DNA of 44,007 nucleotides from an uncultured Microbacteriaceae bacterium (GTDB taxonomy: Bacteria; Actinomycetota; Actinomycetes; Actinomycetales; Microbacteriaceae): positions 1 to 44,007 of the forward strand of contig CAJAKC010000004.1 in the NCBI GenBank assembly GCA_903940225.1. Reading direction: 5' to 3'. The translations under genes were made by a program, and so were the position numbers. Below are positions 24,648 to 36,274 of the stretch, in pieces. A model generated the notes under the pieces. The model was not told the origin of the DNA and did no database searches. It worked only from the letters and a program-made list of their open reading frames with translations. Each line of letters starts with the position of its first letter. Position 1 is the first letter of the stretch.

Positions 24648-27503
24648 GTGCCCATCACCCCCGTTTCCGGTAAAAACATCATCAGCATCAAGGGCGCCCG
24701 CGTTCATAACCTGAAGAACGTCAATCTCGACATTCCGCGTGATTCTCTCGTTGTCTTCACCGGTCTCAGTGGCTCAGGGAAGTCGTCTCTGGCCTTTGAC
24801 ACCCTGTTTGCCGAGGGACAACGTCGCTACATTGAGTCGCTCTCGTCGTACGCCCGCCAATTCCTTGGACAGGTGGACCGTCCTGACGTCGACTTCATCG
24901 ACGGACTTTCACCCGCTGTCTCCATCGATCAGAAATCGACAAATCGCAATCCGCGCTCAACCGTTGGCACGATCACGGAAATCTACGACTACATGCGACT
25001 GCTGTGGGCGCGAATCGGCGTCCCGCATTGCCCCGAGTGCGGCGAAACAATTCAGCGTCAATCTGCGCAACACATCACGGATCAACTCGCTGAATTGCCC
25101 GCCGACACGAGGTTTCAACTCCTCGCACCCATTGTCCAGGGACGCAAAGGCGAATTCGTCGACGTATTCACCGACCTGCTGAGCCAGGGGTTTGCTCGCG
25201 CGGTCGTCGATGGTGAGGTAATCCAGCTCACGGAACCTCCAACCCTCAAGAAACAAAACAAACACGACATTGCAGTGGTTGTCGATCGCCTTGTTGCCGG
25301 AGGCGACCTGGCACGGTTGTCGGATTCGGTGGAAACGTCTCTCAAACTGGGAAGCGGGACGCTCGTCGTCGACTTCGTTGATTCGGATGACTCGCGCACC
25401 TACTCCGAGAATCTTTCGTGCCCCAACCAGCACGCGCTGACTCTCACGGAAATTGAACCCCGCACGTTTTCCTTCAACGCGCCTTTCGGAGCATGCGCGG
25501 CCTGTCACGGTTTGGGAACGCAGTCCATGGCGGACATCGATCTAATTCTCGACAACCCCGAGTTGTCGATTCGTGGGGGAGTTGTCCTGCCGTGGAAACC
25601 GGGCGCCAAGGAATTGATTTACCCCTACTTTGAGCGTCTCGCGGAGGGTCTTGCTTCTGAGTTGGATTTCTCGCTCGACACCCCGTGGAAAGATCTGCCC
25701 GAGGAAGCTCAAAATGCCATCCTTTACGGCAACAACCACGAGATCGTGATTCGCTGGCGAAACCGTTACGGGCGCAAGGTGTCGATGTCCCGAGGGTTTG
25801 AAGGCGTGTTGGCTTACGTTGAACGCAAGTACACCGAGACGGACAGCGACCTCCAAAAGGAGCGCTACGCCTCATTCCACCGAATCGTGGCCTGCGAATC
25901 GTGTGGCGGTCAGCGGCTCGCACCGGCAGTGCTTGCCGTCACAATCGACGGCAAATCGATTTCCGAGGCGACCGAGCAATCCCTCGACAAGGCTCACGCC
26001 TTCATGACAAGCCTTAAATTATCCGACCGCGACGCTCAGGTCGCCGCTGCGGTGTTGCGAGAAATCGTCGCGCGACTCGAATTTTTGCTGCACGTTGGAC
26101 TGGGGTACTTGACGATGTCACGCGCCGCCGGAACACTCTCGGGCGGAGAAGCTCAGCGCATTCGACTCGCGACGCAAATCGGGGCGGGGCTTACCGGAGT
26201 TCTCTATGTGCTTGATGAGCCATCTATCGGTCTGCACCAACGGGACAACCAACGCCTCATCGAAACGCTCGAGCGCCTTCGCGACATCGGAAACACGCTC
26301 GTCGTTGTTGAGCACGATGAAGACACCATCAATGCAGCAGATTGGATTGTCGATATCGGTCCGGGTGCGGGGGAGCACGGCGGCGAAGTCGTTCACTCGG
26401 GCTCTTTGAAGTCACTGTTGACGGAAAAACGCTCGCACACCGCAGGATTCATCGCGGGCCGCGAGAAGGTCTCCGACCGGACAGATCGTCGGGAGTGGGA
26501 TCCCAATCGCGTCGTCACCGTCCACGGTGCTGTTGCGAACAACCTGCACGACGTCGAGGCAACTTTCCCTCTTGGCGTGTTCGTCGTGGTAACCGGGGTC
26601 TCCGGGTCGGGCAAGAGCACGCTCGTCAACGACGTCCTGTACAAGGTAATGGCGAACCGGCTCAACGGCGCCAAGCAGACTCCGGGACGGCACAAGTCGG
26701 TCTCGGGGCTCGATCACCTCGACAAGGTGATCCACGTGGACCAAGCCCCGATTGGGCGGACACCCCGATCCAATCCAGCCACCTACACCGGGGTGTTTGA
26801 CAAGATTCGCGCTCTCTTCGCCGAGACTCCCGAGGCGAAAGAACGCGGTTACGGGCCCGGTCGATTCTCGTTCAACGTCAAGGGCGGTCGCTGCGAGCAT
26901 TGTTCCGGCGATGGCACGATCAAGATCGAAATGAACTTCTTGCCCGATGTGTATGTTCAGTGCGAAGAGTGCCACGGCAAGAGATACAACCGCGACACGT
27001 TGACCGTTCGATACAAGGGCAAGACAATTTCCGATGTGCTGGATATGCCCATCGAGGAAGCCGAGAAGTTTTTCGAGGCCATTTCGTCCATCCACCGATT
27101 CATGAAAACGCTGCTCGACGTCGGGCTCGGTTATGTGCGCCTGGGGCAAGCCGCGACAACGCTGTCGGGTGGGGAGGCCCAACGCGTGAAGCTTTCCACG
27201 GAACTTCAACGCCGTTCCACCGGGCGCACCGTTTATGTGCTCGATGAGCCGACAACAGGGCTTCACTTCGAGGACGTCCGTCGACTCCTCACCGTCCTCC
27301 ACACACTCGTTGACAAGGGAAACACGGTCATTGTCATCGAACACAACCTCGATGTCATCCGATCTGCAGACCATCTCATCGATATGGGCCCCGAGGGCGG
27401 CGATGGTGGTGGACGAATCATCGCGACCGGGACGCCGGAGGACGTCGCGAAAGTATCGTCGAGTCACACCGGGCACTTCCTCGCGAAGATCCTCGCGAAA
27501 TGA
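24648..27503 (+). CDS. uvrA: Excinuclease ABC subunit A
   Basis: Damage-recognition ATPase with two ABC modules, 951 residues. Module one has Walker [11 protein letters not shown] and signature/Walker [16 protein letters not shown] and [14 protein letters not shown]. Module two has [28 protein letters not shown] and [14 protein letters not shown]. The first zinc site is C-x3-H plus C-x2-C (Cys258, His262, Cys283, Cys286) rather than four cysteines, a variant I recall in actinobacterial UvrA. The second zinc finger keeps its cysteines (RCEHCSGDG and [11 protein letters not shown]). Start is GTG, leaderless geometry. The stop overlaps the uvrC ATG (ATGA). Confidence 0.97.
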   Translation: MPITPVSGKNIISIKGARVHNLKNVNLDIPRDSLVVFTGLSGSGKSSLAFDTLFAEGQRRYIESLSSYARQFLGQVDRPDVDFIDGLSPAVSIDQKSTNRNPRSTVGTITEIYDYMRLLWARIGVPHCPECGETIQRQSAQHITDQLAELPADTRFQLLAPIVQGRKGEFVDVFTDLLSQGFARAVVDGEVIQLTEPPTLKKQNKHDIAVVVDRLVAGGDLARLSDSVETSLKLGSGTLVVDFVDSDDSRTYSENLSCPNQHALTLTEIEPRTFSFNAPFGACAACHGLGTQSMADIDLILDNPELSIRGGVVLPWKPGAKELIYPYFERLAEGLASELDFSLDTPWKDLPEEAQNAILYGNNHEIVIRWRNRYGRKVSMSRGFEGVLAYVERKYTETDSDLQKERYASFHRIVACESCGGQRLAPAVLAVTIDGKSISEATEQSLDKAHAFMTSLKLSDRDAQVAAAVLREIVARLEFLLHVGLGYLTMSRAAGTLSGGEAQRIRLATQIGAGLTGVLYVLDEPSIGLHQRDNQRLIETLERLRDIGNTLVVVEHDEDTINAADWIVDIGPGAGEHGGEVVHSGSLKSLLTEKRSHTAGFIAGREKVSDRTDRREWDPNRVVTVHGAVANNLHDVEATFPLGVFVVVTGVSGSGKSTLVNDVLYKVMANRLNGAKQTPGRHKSVSGLDHLDKVIHVDQAPIGRTPRSNPATYTGVFDKIRALFAETPEAKERGYGPGRFSFNVKGGRCEHCSGDGTIKIEMNFLPDVYVQCEECHGKRYNRDTLTVRYKGKTISDVLDMPIEEAEKFFEAISSIHRFMKTLLDVGLGYVRLGQAATTLSGGEAQRVKLSTELQRRSTGRTVYVLDEPTTGLHFEDVRRLLTVLHTLVDKGNTVIVIEHNLDVIRSADHLIDMGPEGGDGGGRIIATGTPEDVAKVSSSHTGHFLAKILAK

Positions 27504-29344
27504 ACGAGTGGCACCCGGCTCCGCGGTCGATACCGACGGATCCCGGCGTGTACCGCTTCTTTGACGCCACCGATCGAATTCTCTATGTGGGTAAAGCAAA
27601 GAACCTGCGCAATCGCCTGTCCACCTATTTCCAATCCCAGTCAGGCCTGCTGGAACGAACTCGGCGGATGGTCGCAACGGCAGTTCGAGTCGACTGGACT
27701 GTTGTCGGCACCGAGCTGGAGGCTCTGCACCTCGAATTCACGTGGATCAAAGAATTTCGGCCACCGTTCAACATTCAATTCCGCGACGACAAGGGCTACC
27801 CGTACCTAGCCGTTTCGCTAGGCGAAGAGTACCCCCGCGCATTTCTTGCACGGCAGCGAAAGAAGGACGGCACCGTCTACTTTGGCCCCTTCACCAAGGC
27901 TTGGGCGGTGCGCGAGACTCTCGACCTCTTGCTGGGCGTCTATCCGGTCCGCTCGTGCGAAAAGTCGCAGTTCGACCAAGCACGCCGAAAGGACAGGCCC
28001 TGCTTACTGGGAGACATTGGCAAATGCGCCGCACCCTGTGTCAACCGCGTTACCAGCGAACAGCACCGTGAGCTTGCCCACGACATGGTCTCGTTCATGA
28101 CAACGCAAGATTCGACCGTCATCGACAACGTCACGGCTCAAATGGACGCGGCTTCGGCGCGCCAGGATTTCGAATCGGCCGCTCGATTTCGCGACCAGCG
28201 ACACGCACTCACCTCCATTGCCGAGCGGAGTGCGGTCGTGTTGCGGGATGAACTCGATGTTGACCTAATCGGATTTGCATCCAGTGAACTCTCGGCGGCA
28301 ATCGCAATCTTCCATGTTCGGGGAGGTCGTGTGCGGGGCACTCGCTCGTGGACAATCGACACAGAGTTGGAGATGGATGAGGCGGACATCTTGGAGCTCG
28401 CGATCGAGAACGTGTACGAACACGACGCGCCCCCCACGCTGATCGACGTTCCCTTCTTTCCGTCGTCGCTCGACGCGTTGAGCGCACTGTTGACGCGGAC
28501 GCGAATCGCGAATGGGCTCAAAGGCAGGGTGGGCATCCACGTGCCGCGCAGAGGCGACCGGGTGGTGTTGCTGGAGAGCGTGACGAAGAATGCCGCCCTC
28601 GCCCTCGCCGAACACGAACTTCACCGATCGACCGACTTTGTCGCGCGCTCACGCGCTCTGGAAGACCTGCGCGATGCGCTGGGGTTGACCGAGGCGCCGC
28701 TCCGCTTGGAGTGCATCGACATTTCCCACCTCGGTGGTACCGACATTGTGGGGTCACTCGTCGTATTTGAAGACGGTCTGCCCATCAACGCCGACTATCG
28801 ACACTTCGGTGTCGCGAGTGCACGCGACGACACAGAGGCGATGTACCAGGTGGTGTCGCGGCGCGCGGCCCGTCTGAAGGACGAGAACGGTTCGATGCGC
28901 TATCCCACTACCTTGTTGCTCGTCGATGGCGGGCAACCGCAAGTGAATGCGGCGGCGCGTGCTATCTCCGATGTGGGATTGACGGGTGTCAGTGTTGTCG
29001 GACTCGCAAAACGACTTGAGGAAATGTGGCTGCCGGGGGAGAGTTTCCCCGTCATCCTTCCCCGCAACTCCGAAGCACTGTATCTCGTCCAAAGGGCGCG
29101 CGACGAAGCTCACCGCTTTGCAATCCGCTACCAACGCTCGAAGCGGACAAAAACACTCTCCTCGGAACTCGCTGAAATCGCCGGAATTGGGTCGTCCCGT
29201 GTCACCGCGCTGATTCAGCATTTCGGAAGCCCCACTGCCGTTCGTGCTGCCACGCTCGACGAACTCCAGCGTGTGCCGGGAATTGGGCGCAGTACGGCGG
29301 AACGTATATTTTTGTCGCTTTCGGGCGAAGCCCAGCGGGACTAG
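27500..29344 (+). CDS. uvrC: Excinuclease ABC subunit C
   Basis: Dual-incision nuclease of excision repair, 614 residues. The N-terminal GIY-YIG domain making the 3' cut has [10 protein letters not shown] and [17 protein letters not shown] motif that docks on UvrB lies near residues 205-240 ([20 protein letters not shown]). The RNase H-like domain making the 5' cut includes [16 protein letters not shown] and [13 protein letters not shown] tandem helix-hairpin-helix closes the protein ([25 protein letters not shown]). The ATG shares four bases with the uvrA stop, so synthesis is coupled. Its TAG stop begins a TAGGCT hexamer in front of rapZ. Confidence 0.96.
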   Translation: MNEWHPAPRSIPTDPGVYRFFDATDRILYVGKAKNLRNRLSTYFQSQSGLLERTRRMVATAVRVDWTVVGTELEALHLEFTWIKEFRPPFNIQFRDDKGYPYLAVSLGEEYPRAFLARQRKKDGTVYFGPFTKAWAVRETLDLLLGVYPVRSCEKSQFDQARRKDRPCLLGDIGKCAAPCVNRVTSEQHRELAHDMVSFMTTQDSTVIDNVTAQMDAASARQDFESAARFRDQRHALTSIAERSAVVLRDELDVDLIGFASSELSAAIAIFHVRGGRVRGTRSWTIDTELEMDEADILELAIENVYEHDAPPTLIDVPFFPSSLDALSALLTRTRIANGLKGRVGIHVPRRGDRVVLLESVTKNAALALAEHELHRSTDFVARSRALEDLRDALGLTEAPLRLECIDISHLGGTDIVGSLVVFEDGLPINADYRHFGVASARDDTEAMYQVVSRRAARLKDENGSMRYPTTLLLVDGGQPQVNAAARAISDVGLTGVSVVGLAKRLEEMWLPGESFPVILPRNSEALYLVQRARDEAHRFAIRYQRSKRTKTLSSELAEIAGIGSSRVTALIQHFGSPTAVRAATLDELQRVPGIGRSTAERIFLSLSGEAQRD

Positions 29345-29347
29345 GCT
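29342..29347 (+). promoter_or_regulatory. Putative -10 box of rapZ (TAGGCT) overlapping the uvrC stop
   Basis: TAGGCT starts with the uvrC TAG and ends 9 bases before the ATG at 29357, giving a leader of at most a few bases. Confidence 0.4.
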
Positions 29348-29356
29348 GAAAGCGCC

Positions 29357-30229
29357 ATGCAGGAGCCATCGAACGCCCACCTCATCATCGTCACCGGTCT
29401 TTCTGGTGCGGGACGTTCAACCGCTGCCCACGCGCTCGAAGACGGCGGCTGGCGGGTCATTGACAACCTTCCGGCCCAACTGTTGCCTTCCCTCGTCGAC
29501 ATCGCTACATACCCGGAATCGACAATGTCACGGCTCGCAGTGGTGGTAGACGTGCGGGGTGGAACGTCGGTTGAGGAGCTTGCGCCGATGATTGATGAGA
29601 TTCGCAAGGAACTCGATTTGCGTGTCCTCTTCCTCGATGCAACCGACGCCGATCTCGTCAAGCGCTACGAAGCGGTGCGCCGCCCGCACCCTCTACAAGG
29701 AACCGGAACCATCCTGGACGGCATCCGCATCGAGCGTTCTCGGCTCGAGCTGCTGCGCGAACTTGCCGATGTGGTGCTCAACACGACGGGTCTCAACCCT
29801 AACCAAACCGCGACGCTGGTTCATGAGAGTTTTCGATCCGAGACGCAACCCGTCATCAACGTCGTGGTTGAGTCGTTCGGTTTCAAAAACGGAATTCCCG
29901 TTGACGCTGACCTCATGGCGGACGTCAGATTCCTGCCCAATCCTTTCTGGAGCGAGAATTTGCGGCACGAGAACGGACTGAACCCCGATGTTCAAGCGTT
30001 CGTTCTGGGTCATCCCGACGTCGAACAGTATTTGTCCGGGTTTGTTCACATGATTGAACCAACGCTGAAGGGCTACATTCGCGAGCACAAGCGCTATGCC
30101 ACCATCGCAATAGGATGTACGGGAGGCAAACATCGCAGTGTTGCCATTTCCGAGGAACTTGCGCGGAGAATCGGCACCATTCCCGGTGTCTCCGTCACCC
30201 TCAAACATCGAGATATTGGACGGGACTGA
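29357..30229 (+). CDS. rapZ: RapZ/YvcJ family nucleotide-binding protein
   Basis: P-loop protein of 290 residues with Walker A GLSGAGRSTAAHAL, a VKRYEAVRRPHPLQG segment, and the C-terminal VVESFGFKNGIPVDADL, DVRFLPNPFW and IGCTGGKHRSVAISEELA motifs of the family. In E. coli RapZ is an RNA adaptor that directs RNase E to the sRNA GlmZ. In Gram-positives the homologue YvcJ binds and hydrolyses nucleotides, and its cellular role is less clear. No glm gene is nearby. It is followed after 3 bases by whiA, a pairing conserved across Gram-positives. Confidence 0.93.
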   Translation: MQEPSNAHLIIVTGLSGAGRSTAAHALEDGGWRVIDNLPAQLLPSLVDIATYPESTMSRLAVVVDVRGGTSVEELAPMIDEIRKELDLRVLFLDATDADLVKRYEAVRRPHPLQGTGTILDGIRIERSRLELLRELADVVLNTTGLNPNQTATLVHESFRSETQPVINVVVESFGFKNGIPVDADLMADVRFLPNPFWSENLRHENGLNPDVQAFVLGHPDVEQYLSGFVHMIEPTLKGYIREHKRYATIAIGCTGGKHRSVAISEELARRIGTIPGVSVTLKHRDIGRD

Positions 30230-30232
30230 TTC

Positions 30233-31207
30233 ATGTCGCTAACAACCCGAGTGAAGGATGAGCTCGTCGCCGTCGACGACCCCTCCTCGCACACTCGAGT
30301 TGCGGAAATTGCGACGATCCTTCGTTTCGCCGGTGTCATGCACCTCGTTGCGGGAAAGCTGGCGATTGACGTCGAACTTGACCATCTTGGCAGCGCGCAA
30401 CGCCTCCGAAAGTCGATTCACACCGGCTTTGGTTTCCAGTCGGGTGCGAAAACATCTCCGGTCAACGCGAACAAAAAGATTGAAACGTATTTGGTTCGCG
30501 TTGCTGACGGGGCAGAGCAACTCGCGCGAAATGTAGGACTAATCGATGCTCGTCGCCGATCTGTGCGGGGCCTGCCAAACAAGCTGACGACAGCTCCCGT
30601 CGGAGACATTGCCGGCGTCCTGCGTGGCGCTTTCCTCGCCCGCGGAATACTCTCGGATCCGGGACGCAGCCAGACAATTGAAATCATTGCACCGACGAAT
30701 GAAGCCGCGATGGCGCTCGTCGGGGCTTGTGGTCGGCTGGACATCTCGGCAAAGACGCGCGATGTGCGCGGAGGATTTAGAGTCGTCATTCGCGATGCGG
30801 ATGCCATTTCTTCATTCCTTGGAGCCATCGGCGCGCCCAATACCCTCGCCGAGTGGATTGAAGCTCGCGCCACTCGAGAGGTGCGGGCCAATGCCAATCG
30901 GCTCGTCAATTTCGATGACGCAAATCTGCGTCGCTCCGCCGCCGCCGCCGTTGCGGCGTGCGCTCGCGTCGAACGAGCGTTTGAGATTTTGGGGGAGAGC
31001 ATCCCCGATCACCTCGCGTACGCGGGTAATCTCCGACTCGACCATCGCGAAGCGAGTCTTGACGAACTGGGACACTACGCCAACCCCATCATGACGAAAG
31101 ATGCTGTCGCAGGACGCATTCGTCGCCTTCTGGCGATGGCGGACAAAAAGGCATCCGATCTCGGGATTCCGAACACCTCGGACGGCATCCCCGACCTCAC
31201 CGACTGA
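30233..31207 (+). CDS. whiA: DNA-binding protein WhiA
   Basis: Transcription factor of 324 residues combining a degenerate LAGLIDADG homing-endonuclease scaffold (about 1-215; RGAFLARGILSDP) with a C-terminal helix-turn-helix region (LDELGHYANPIMTKDAVAGR, residues near 280-300). In Streptomyces WhiA acts with WhiB to activate sporulation and division genes. It also occurs in non-sporulating Gram-positives, where it affects cell division and chromosome segregation. It starts 3 bases after rapZ without its own Shine-Dalgarno, so coupling is likely. Both domains look complete. Confidence 0.94.
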   Translation: MSLTTRVKDELVAVDDPSSHTRVAEIATILRFAGVMHLVAGKLAIDVELDHLGSAQRLRKSIHTGFGFQSGAKTSPVNANKKIETYLVRVADGAEQLARNVGLIDARRRSVRGLPNKLTTAPVGDIAGVLRGAFLARGILSDPGRSQTIEIIAPTNEAAMALVGACGRLDISAKTRDVRGGFRVVIRDADAISSFLGAIGAPNTLAEWIEARATREVRANANRLVNFDDANLRRSAAAAVAACARVERAFEILGESIPDHLAYAGNLRLDHREASLDELGHYANPIMTKDAVAGRIRRLLAMADKKASDLGIPNTSDGIPDLTD

Positions 31208-31233
31208 ACCACCACCAACCAAAGGAGAACACC

Positions 31234-31863
31234 ATGGCCGTTTACACACTTCCCGAACTCACCTACGACTACGCCGCACTGGAGCCGCACATTTCGGCAC
31301 GCATCATGGAGCTCCACCACTCTAAGCACCACGCTGCCTATGTTGCCGGTGCCAACGCGGCACTGGAACAGATGGAAGAGGCTCGTGCGGCCAATTCCTT
31401 CGGCGCAATCAACAAGCTCGAAAAGGATCTCGCCTTCCACCTCGGCGGTCACATCAATCACTCAATTTTCTGGACCAACCTCTCGCCCGCTGGCAACGAC
31501 CGTCCCGCTGGTGAACTCGCTGCCGCGATCGATGAGTTCTTTGGTTCGTTCGACGGGTTTCAAGCGCACTTCAACGCGGCCAGTCTCGGGATTCAGGGGA
31601 GTGGCTGGGGCATTTTGTCCTGGGACCCGGTCGGAGCTCGCTTGATTATTCAGCAGCTGTTCGACCAGCAGGCGAACACCGCCCAGGGAACCATCCCGCT
31701 GTTGCAGCTTGACATGTGGGAACACGCTTTCTACCTCGATTACCAGAACGTGAAGGCCGACTACGTGAAGGCGTTCTGGAACATTGTCAACTGGGACAAC
31801 GTCACGGAACGTTTTATCGCCGCTCGCGCACATTCCGCGGGAATTTTGCTACTCTCTCAGTAG
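31234..31863 (+). CDS. sodA: Superoxide dismutase (Mn/Fe family)
   Basis: Converts superoxide to oxygen and hydrogen peroxide. The 209-residue protein has the four metal ligands His28 (MELHHSKHHAAY), His76 (GGHINHSIFW), Asp160 and His164 (LDMWEHAFYLDY), with no signal peptide. Gly71-Gly72 and Gln121 in IQGSGWG resemble the Mn-preferring pattern, but metal choice cannot be settled from sequence. AAAGGAG lies just upstream of the ATG. No -10 hexamer is seen in the 26-base gap after whiA, so it may be read from the rapZ-whiA promoter. A hairpin with a T-rich tail follows the stop. Confidence 0.95.
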   Translation: MAVYTLPELTYDYAALEPHISARIMELHHSKHHAAYVAGANAALEQMEEARAANSFGAINKLEKDLAFHLGGHINHSIFWTNLSPAGNDRPAGELAAAIDEFFGSFDGFQAHFNAASLGIQGSGWGILSWDPVGARLIIQQLFDQQANTAQGTIPLLQLDMWEHAFYLDYQNVKADYVKAFWNIVNWDNVTERFIAARAHSAGILLLSQ

Positions 31864-31864
31864 G

Positions 31865-32932
<1,068 letters not shown>

Positions 32933-34144
32933 ATGCCCCTTCGCACCATCGACTCGCTGGGAAACCTCGCCGGCAAGACCGTTCTCGTCCGCTGCGACTT
33001 CAACGTTCCATTGGCCGACGGAGTCATCACCGACGACGGCCGGATTCGCTCGTCCGTGCCAACAATTCGGTACCTGCTCGACGCTGGCGCGGCAGTCATC
33101 GCCGTCTCTCACCTGGGCAGACCCGAGGGTGTGCCGGACACGCAATACTCACTCGCACCGATTTCTTCTCGACTGGGCGAACTTCTTGAGACCTCCGTTC
33201 TGTTCGCAACCGACACCGTTGGTCCGGACGCAACCGCACGGCGAGCTGCGTTGACGCCCGGCAACGTGCTCGTGCTGGAGAACCTTCGGTTCGATCCGCG
33301 GGAGACGTCGAAGGTTGATTCCGAACGGGAAGAGTTCGCTGCGTTGCTCTTAGCTGGAGTCGACGCTTTTGTGTCCGACGGCTTCGGGGTCGTCCACCGC
33401 AAGCAAGCCAGCGTGTACGAAGCCGCACGCGCGGTCCCCAGTACCGCGGGTCTCCTGGTCGCAGCAGAAACCGAGGTCCTTCGCCGCCTCACGACCGACA
33501 CGCAGCGTCCGTACACCGTCGTGCTCGGTGGTTCGAAGGTGTCCGACAAGCTTGGAGTGATCGAACACCTGCTCCCTCGAATCGACCGTCTCCTCATCGG
33601 TGGGGGCATGCTCTTCACGTTCCTCGCCGCTCAGGGCAAATCCGTTGGCGCCTCGCTCTGTGAAATCGACAAAATCGACACGGTCGTGGGGTACCTGGCC
33701 GAGGCCGAAAGGCGCGGCGTCGAAATCGTCCTGCCGACCGATGTTGTCGTGGCGAATCGATTTGCCGAGGATGCCGACCACGTCACCGTCGACGCTGATG
33801 CGATCGAAACATCACCATTCGGCTCTGCGGGTATTGGACTGGACATCGGTCCGAAGACCGCCGCCAAGTTCGCGTCACTCATTGAATCCTCAAAAACCGT
33901 CTTCTGGAACGGGCCGATGGGTGTTTTTGAGATGGAACCATTCGCTGCGGGAACACGCGCTATCGCCGACGCTCTGACCAAAGTTGACGGCCTCGGCGTT
34001 GTCGGTGGAGGAGATTCCGCCGCGGCGGTTCGCGCACTCGGCTTCTCGGAAAGCAGTTTCGGACACATTTCGACTGGCGGGGGTGCGAGCCTCGAATTCC
34101 TCGAGGGTAAAGCCCTGCCCGGACTGGAGGCACTCGGATGGTAG
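32933..34144 (+). CDS. pgk: Phosphoglycerate kinase
   Basis: Makes ATP from 1,3-bisphosphoglycerate. The 403-residue, two-lobed enzyme has [37 protein letters not shown], the ADP-binding [34 protein letters not shown] and the hinge/phosphate motif [15 protein letters not shown]. The start directly follows the gap stop with no ribosome-binding site, so translation is coupled. The end overlaps tpiA by 7 bases. Confidence 0.97.
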   Translation: MPLRTIDSLGNLAGKTVLVRCDFNVPLADGVITDDGRIRSSVPTIRYLLDAGAAVIAVSHLGRPEGVPDTQYSLAPISSRLGELLETSVLFATDTVGPDATARRAALTPGNVLVLENLRFDPRETSKVDSEREEFAALLLAGVDAFVSDGFGVVHRKQASVYEAARAVPSTAGLLVAAETEVLRRLTTDTQRPYTVVLGGSKVSDKLGVIEHLLPRIDRLLIGGGMLFTFLAAQGKSVGASLCEIDKIDTVVGYLAEAERRGVEIVLPTDVVVANRFAEDADHVTVDADAIETSPFGSAGIGLDIGPKTAAKFASLIESSKTVFWNGPMGVFEMEPFAAGTRAIADALTKVDGLGVVGGGDSAAAVRALGFSESSFGHISTGGGASLEFLEGKALPGLEALGW

Positions 34145-34923
34145 ACCGCCGACCGCTCATCGCGGGCAATTGGAAGATGAACTTTGACCACTTGAGGTCT
34201 ATTGCTTTCGTTCAAAAGCTCGCATGGACTCTCAAGGATGCAAAGCACTCGGCGGCGTCCGTCGAAGTCGCGGTGTTTCCCCCATTCACGGACATTCGTT
34301 CGGTTCAGACCGTGATCGAAAGCGATCGCCTGGAATTCGCATTCGGTGCACAGGATCTCTCACCGTTCGACTCGGGTGCACACACGGGAGACATCTCCGG
34401 CGAGTTCCTCGCCAAACTCGGTTGTCGCTTCGTCATTGTCGGCCATTCGGAACGTCGACAGAACCATCACGAAGACGACTCGGTGGTTTCGGCCAAGACT
34501 CTCGCAGCGCTGAAGCACGGACTCATCCCTATCGTTTGTGTTGGCGAGACCAATGAGGACCTGGAAAAGTTCGGTTCTAGCGCCGTGCCCGTCTCACAAT
34601 TGCGCGCGGTGCTCGATGTTCTGCCAAAGGATTCGGAAATCGTCGTTGCCTATGAACCCGTGTGGGCGATTGGCTCCGGTCAGGCCGCGACACCACTTCA
34701 AGCTCAAGAGGTATGCGCCGCTCTTCGCGCAGCGATTGCAGAAACCCACGGCGCGGACCTGGCCGCTGCCACTCGAGTGCTCTATGGCGGCTCTGTCAAG
34801 TCAACAAACGTCGCGTCGTTCCTCCGTGAACCCGATGTGGACGGTGCACTCGTCGGGGGAGCCAGTATCGACGTTGACGAATTTGCCAAGATTGTTCAGT
34901 TCCCCAAGCACGTCATCGCGTAA
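34138..34923 (+). CDS. tpiA: Triosephosphate isomerase
   Basis: Interconverts dihydroxyacetone phosphate and glyceraldehyde 3-phosphate. The 261-residue TIM barrel has IAGNWKMNF (catalytic Lys), IVGHSERR (catalytic His), [12 protein letters not shown] (catalytic Glu, flexible loop) and the phosphate-binding [10 protein letters not shown] and [12 protein letters not shown] at 34138 lies within the end of pgk, preceded by GGAGG (34126-34130). Its TAA stop opens a TAAACT hexamer in front of secG. Confidence 0.97.
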   Translation: MVDRRPLIAGNWKMNFDHLRSIAFVQKLAWTLKDAKHSAASVEVAVFPPFTDIRSVQTVIESDRLEFAFGAQDLSPFDSGAHTGDISGEFLAKLGCRFVIVGHSERRQNHHEDDSVVSAKTLAALKHGLIPIVCVGETNEDLEKFGSSAVPVSQLRAVLDVLPKDSEIVVAYEPVWAIGSGQAATPLQAQEVCAALRAAIAETHGADLAAATRVLYGGSVKSTNVASFLREPDVDGALVGGASIDVDEFAKIVQFPKHVIA

Positions 34924-34926
34924 ACT
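34921..34926 (+). promoter_or_regulatory. Putative -10 box of secG (TAAACT) overlapping the tpiA stop
   Basis: TAAACT starts with the tpiA TAA. Initiation near 34933 would leave a short leader with AGGA (34940-34943) before the ATG at 34948. No clear -35 at proper spacing. Confidence 0.35.
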
Positions 34927-34947
34927 AAAACATAACGTTAGGACATC

Positions 34948-35196
34948 ATGGACATTCTCTACATCATCGTGCAGGTCGTGCTCGCCATCACGAGCATCCT
35001 GTTGACAATGACAATTCTTCTGCACCGCGGTCGCGGCGGCGGACTTTCGGACATGTTCGGCGGTGGTGTTACCTCGAACCTCGGTTCCAGCGGCGTCGCA
35101 GAGCGGAATCTTAATCGATTGACGATCATCATCGCCGTCATCTGGGTTCTCTCCGTCGTGACCATCGGGCTGTTCACGCGATTCGGACTGGTCTAG
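34948..35196 (+). CDS. secG: Preprotein translocase subunit SecG
   Basis: Small inner-membrane subunit of the SecYEG channel. The 82-residue protein has two membrane segments (about 4-25 and 55-76) joined by a glycine-rich cytoplasmic loop (LLHRGRGGGLSDMFGGG) with the SecG-typical GVAERNLNRLT segment. ATG follows AGGA. It ends 2 bases before rbpA. The tpiA-secG order is the usual actinobacterial one. Confidence 0.95.
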   Translation: MDILYIIVQVVLAITSILLTMTILLHRGRGGGLSDMFGGGVTSNLGSSGVAERNLNRLTIIIAVIWVLSVVTIGLFTRFGLV

Positions 35197-35198
35197 AC

Positions 35199-35552
35199 GT
35201 GGCCGGCGGTAGCGCAATTCGCGGGACACGCGTTGGTTCGGGTCCGATGGGCGAACAAGACCACGGCAATCATGCTGAACGAACCGCGGTGTCGTACTGG
35301 GACATTGAAGGCAACGAGACCGTTCGTCACTATGCAGCGGACGTGCCTGCCGACCAGATCCCCGAAACGATCGATTCACCGACGACGGGGCTGCCCGCTG
35401 GGCGCGACAAGAACAACCCGCCGCAGATTGTCAAGACGGAACCCTACAAGACTCATCTCGCGTATGTGAAAGAGCGGCGCACCGAGGACGAAGCGCAGGA
35501 GATCCTCGCGGACGCCATCGATCGCCTTCGCACCACCGGTCGCCCCTACTAG
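35199..35552 (+). CDS. rbpA: RNA polymerase-binding protein RbpA
   Basis: Actinobacterial activator that binds RNA polymerase and the principal sigma factor and stabilises open complexes. The 117-residue protein has the N-terminal AIRGTRVGSGPMGEQD, a central core (SYWDIEGNETVRHYA), and the basic-linker and sigma-interaction region TEPYKTHLAYVKERRTEDEA. The zinc ligands of zinc-containing RbpA are absent: Asp35, Asn39, Ser60 and Thr63 stand at the expected Cys, His, Cys and Cys positions. The GTG start gives the normal N-terminus and lies 2 bases after secG. Its stop overlaps the stop of the convergent pgl by 4 bases. Confidence 0.92.
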   Translation: MAGGSAIRGTRVGSGPMGEQDHGNHAERTAVSYWDIEGNETVRHYAADVPADQIPETIDSPTTGLPAGRDKNNPPQIVKTEPYKTHLAYVKERRTEDEAQEILADAIDRLRTTGRPY

Positions 35553-36274
35553 CTGGGCAGTAACGACGCTGCTGCGGCGTCGAGATACAGCGCTGTTTCG
35601 ACGGTGCCGTGCAACCCGGCAACAGGGAACTCTTCGACGGATGCCCCGGCCATGAGCCGAGAAATAGCGGTGGACTTGTCTGCGCCGGACGCAATCACCC
35701 ATACCTTCGACCCGCTGTTGAGCGCGGCAAACGTCAATGACAGCCGAGTCGCCGGTGGCTTGGGCGAGTCTTCAATTGCGATGGTCAGGTCGTCTGCCGT
35801 GCCGTGATCTCGACCAGGAAAGAGGCTCGCGATGTGCCCGTCCGCTCCAATTCCATTCAACACGAGATCGAATCGGGGTTTACCGGCAAACTCCGCGCGC
35901 AATTCCACGTCGAATCGTTGCCGCGCGGTCTCCACATCGTCGCCGTCAGCGGCTGGAAAGCGGTGAATGTTTGCCTCGCGGACGGGAACGTGACTGAGCA
36001 GCGCGAGCGTTGCTTGGCCCTCGTTTCTGTCGGGGTGTCCGGCTGGGACAAAACGCTCGTCACCCCACCAGACGTGAACGAGACTCCAATCAATCGGCGC
36101 TGATTCGGAGGAGGTGGCAATGGCGGCGAGGCTTCCGATACCGACCGTCCCACCCGTGAGGACTATGTCAGCACGCCCACGTTTGCTGATCGCATCGGCG
36201 AGTTCGACAAGCGTGTCGTGGGCAACCGCACGCTCGACATCCAGGCGCTCGGGGAGAATGACGATGCGGTCCAT
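35549..36274 (-). CDS. pgl: 6-phosphogluconolactonase
   Basis: Hydrolyses 6-phosphogluconolactone in the oxidative pentose phosphate pathway. The 241-residue protein of the NagB/SOL family has IVLTGGTVGIGSLAAI, VHVWWGDERFVP, NEGQATLALL, and LNGIGADGHIASLFPG with the catalytic His. The ATG at 36274 is preferred to the TTG one codon upstream because it overlaps the opcA stop (TGATG) in the same style as the rest of the operon. It is the last gene of the minus-strand operon. Confidence 0.94.
   Translation of the reverse strand: MDRIVILPERLDVERAVAHDTLVELADAISKRGRADIVLTGGTVGIGSLAAIATSSESAPIDWSLVHVWWGDERFVPAGHPDRNEGQATLALLSHVPVREANIHRFPAADGDDVETARQRFDVELRAEFAGKPRFDLVLNGIGADGHIASLFPGRDHGTADDLTIAIEDSPKPPATRLSLTFAALNSGSKVWVIASGADKSTAISRLMAGASVEEFPVAGLHGTVETALYLDAAAASLLPS

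Noticed and set aside
22590-24650. LexA/SOS operator near uvrB or uvrA
   Set aside because: I looked for the CGAAC-N4-GTTCG type palindrome around both starts and saw none.
26412-27677. A 421-codon minus-strand frame opposite uvrA and uvrC
   Set aside because: Shadow frame; crosses the uvrA/uvrC junction and shows no motif of its own.
35564-35582. Hairpin CGACGC / GCGTCG 12 bases after the rbpA stop
   Set aside because: A perfect 6-bp stem but without a T-run, and it is explained by alanine-rich codons at the end of pgl. Not listed as a terminator.
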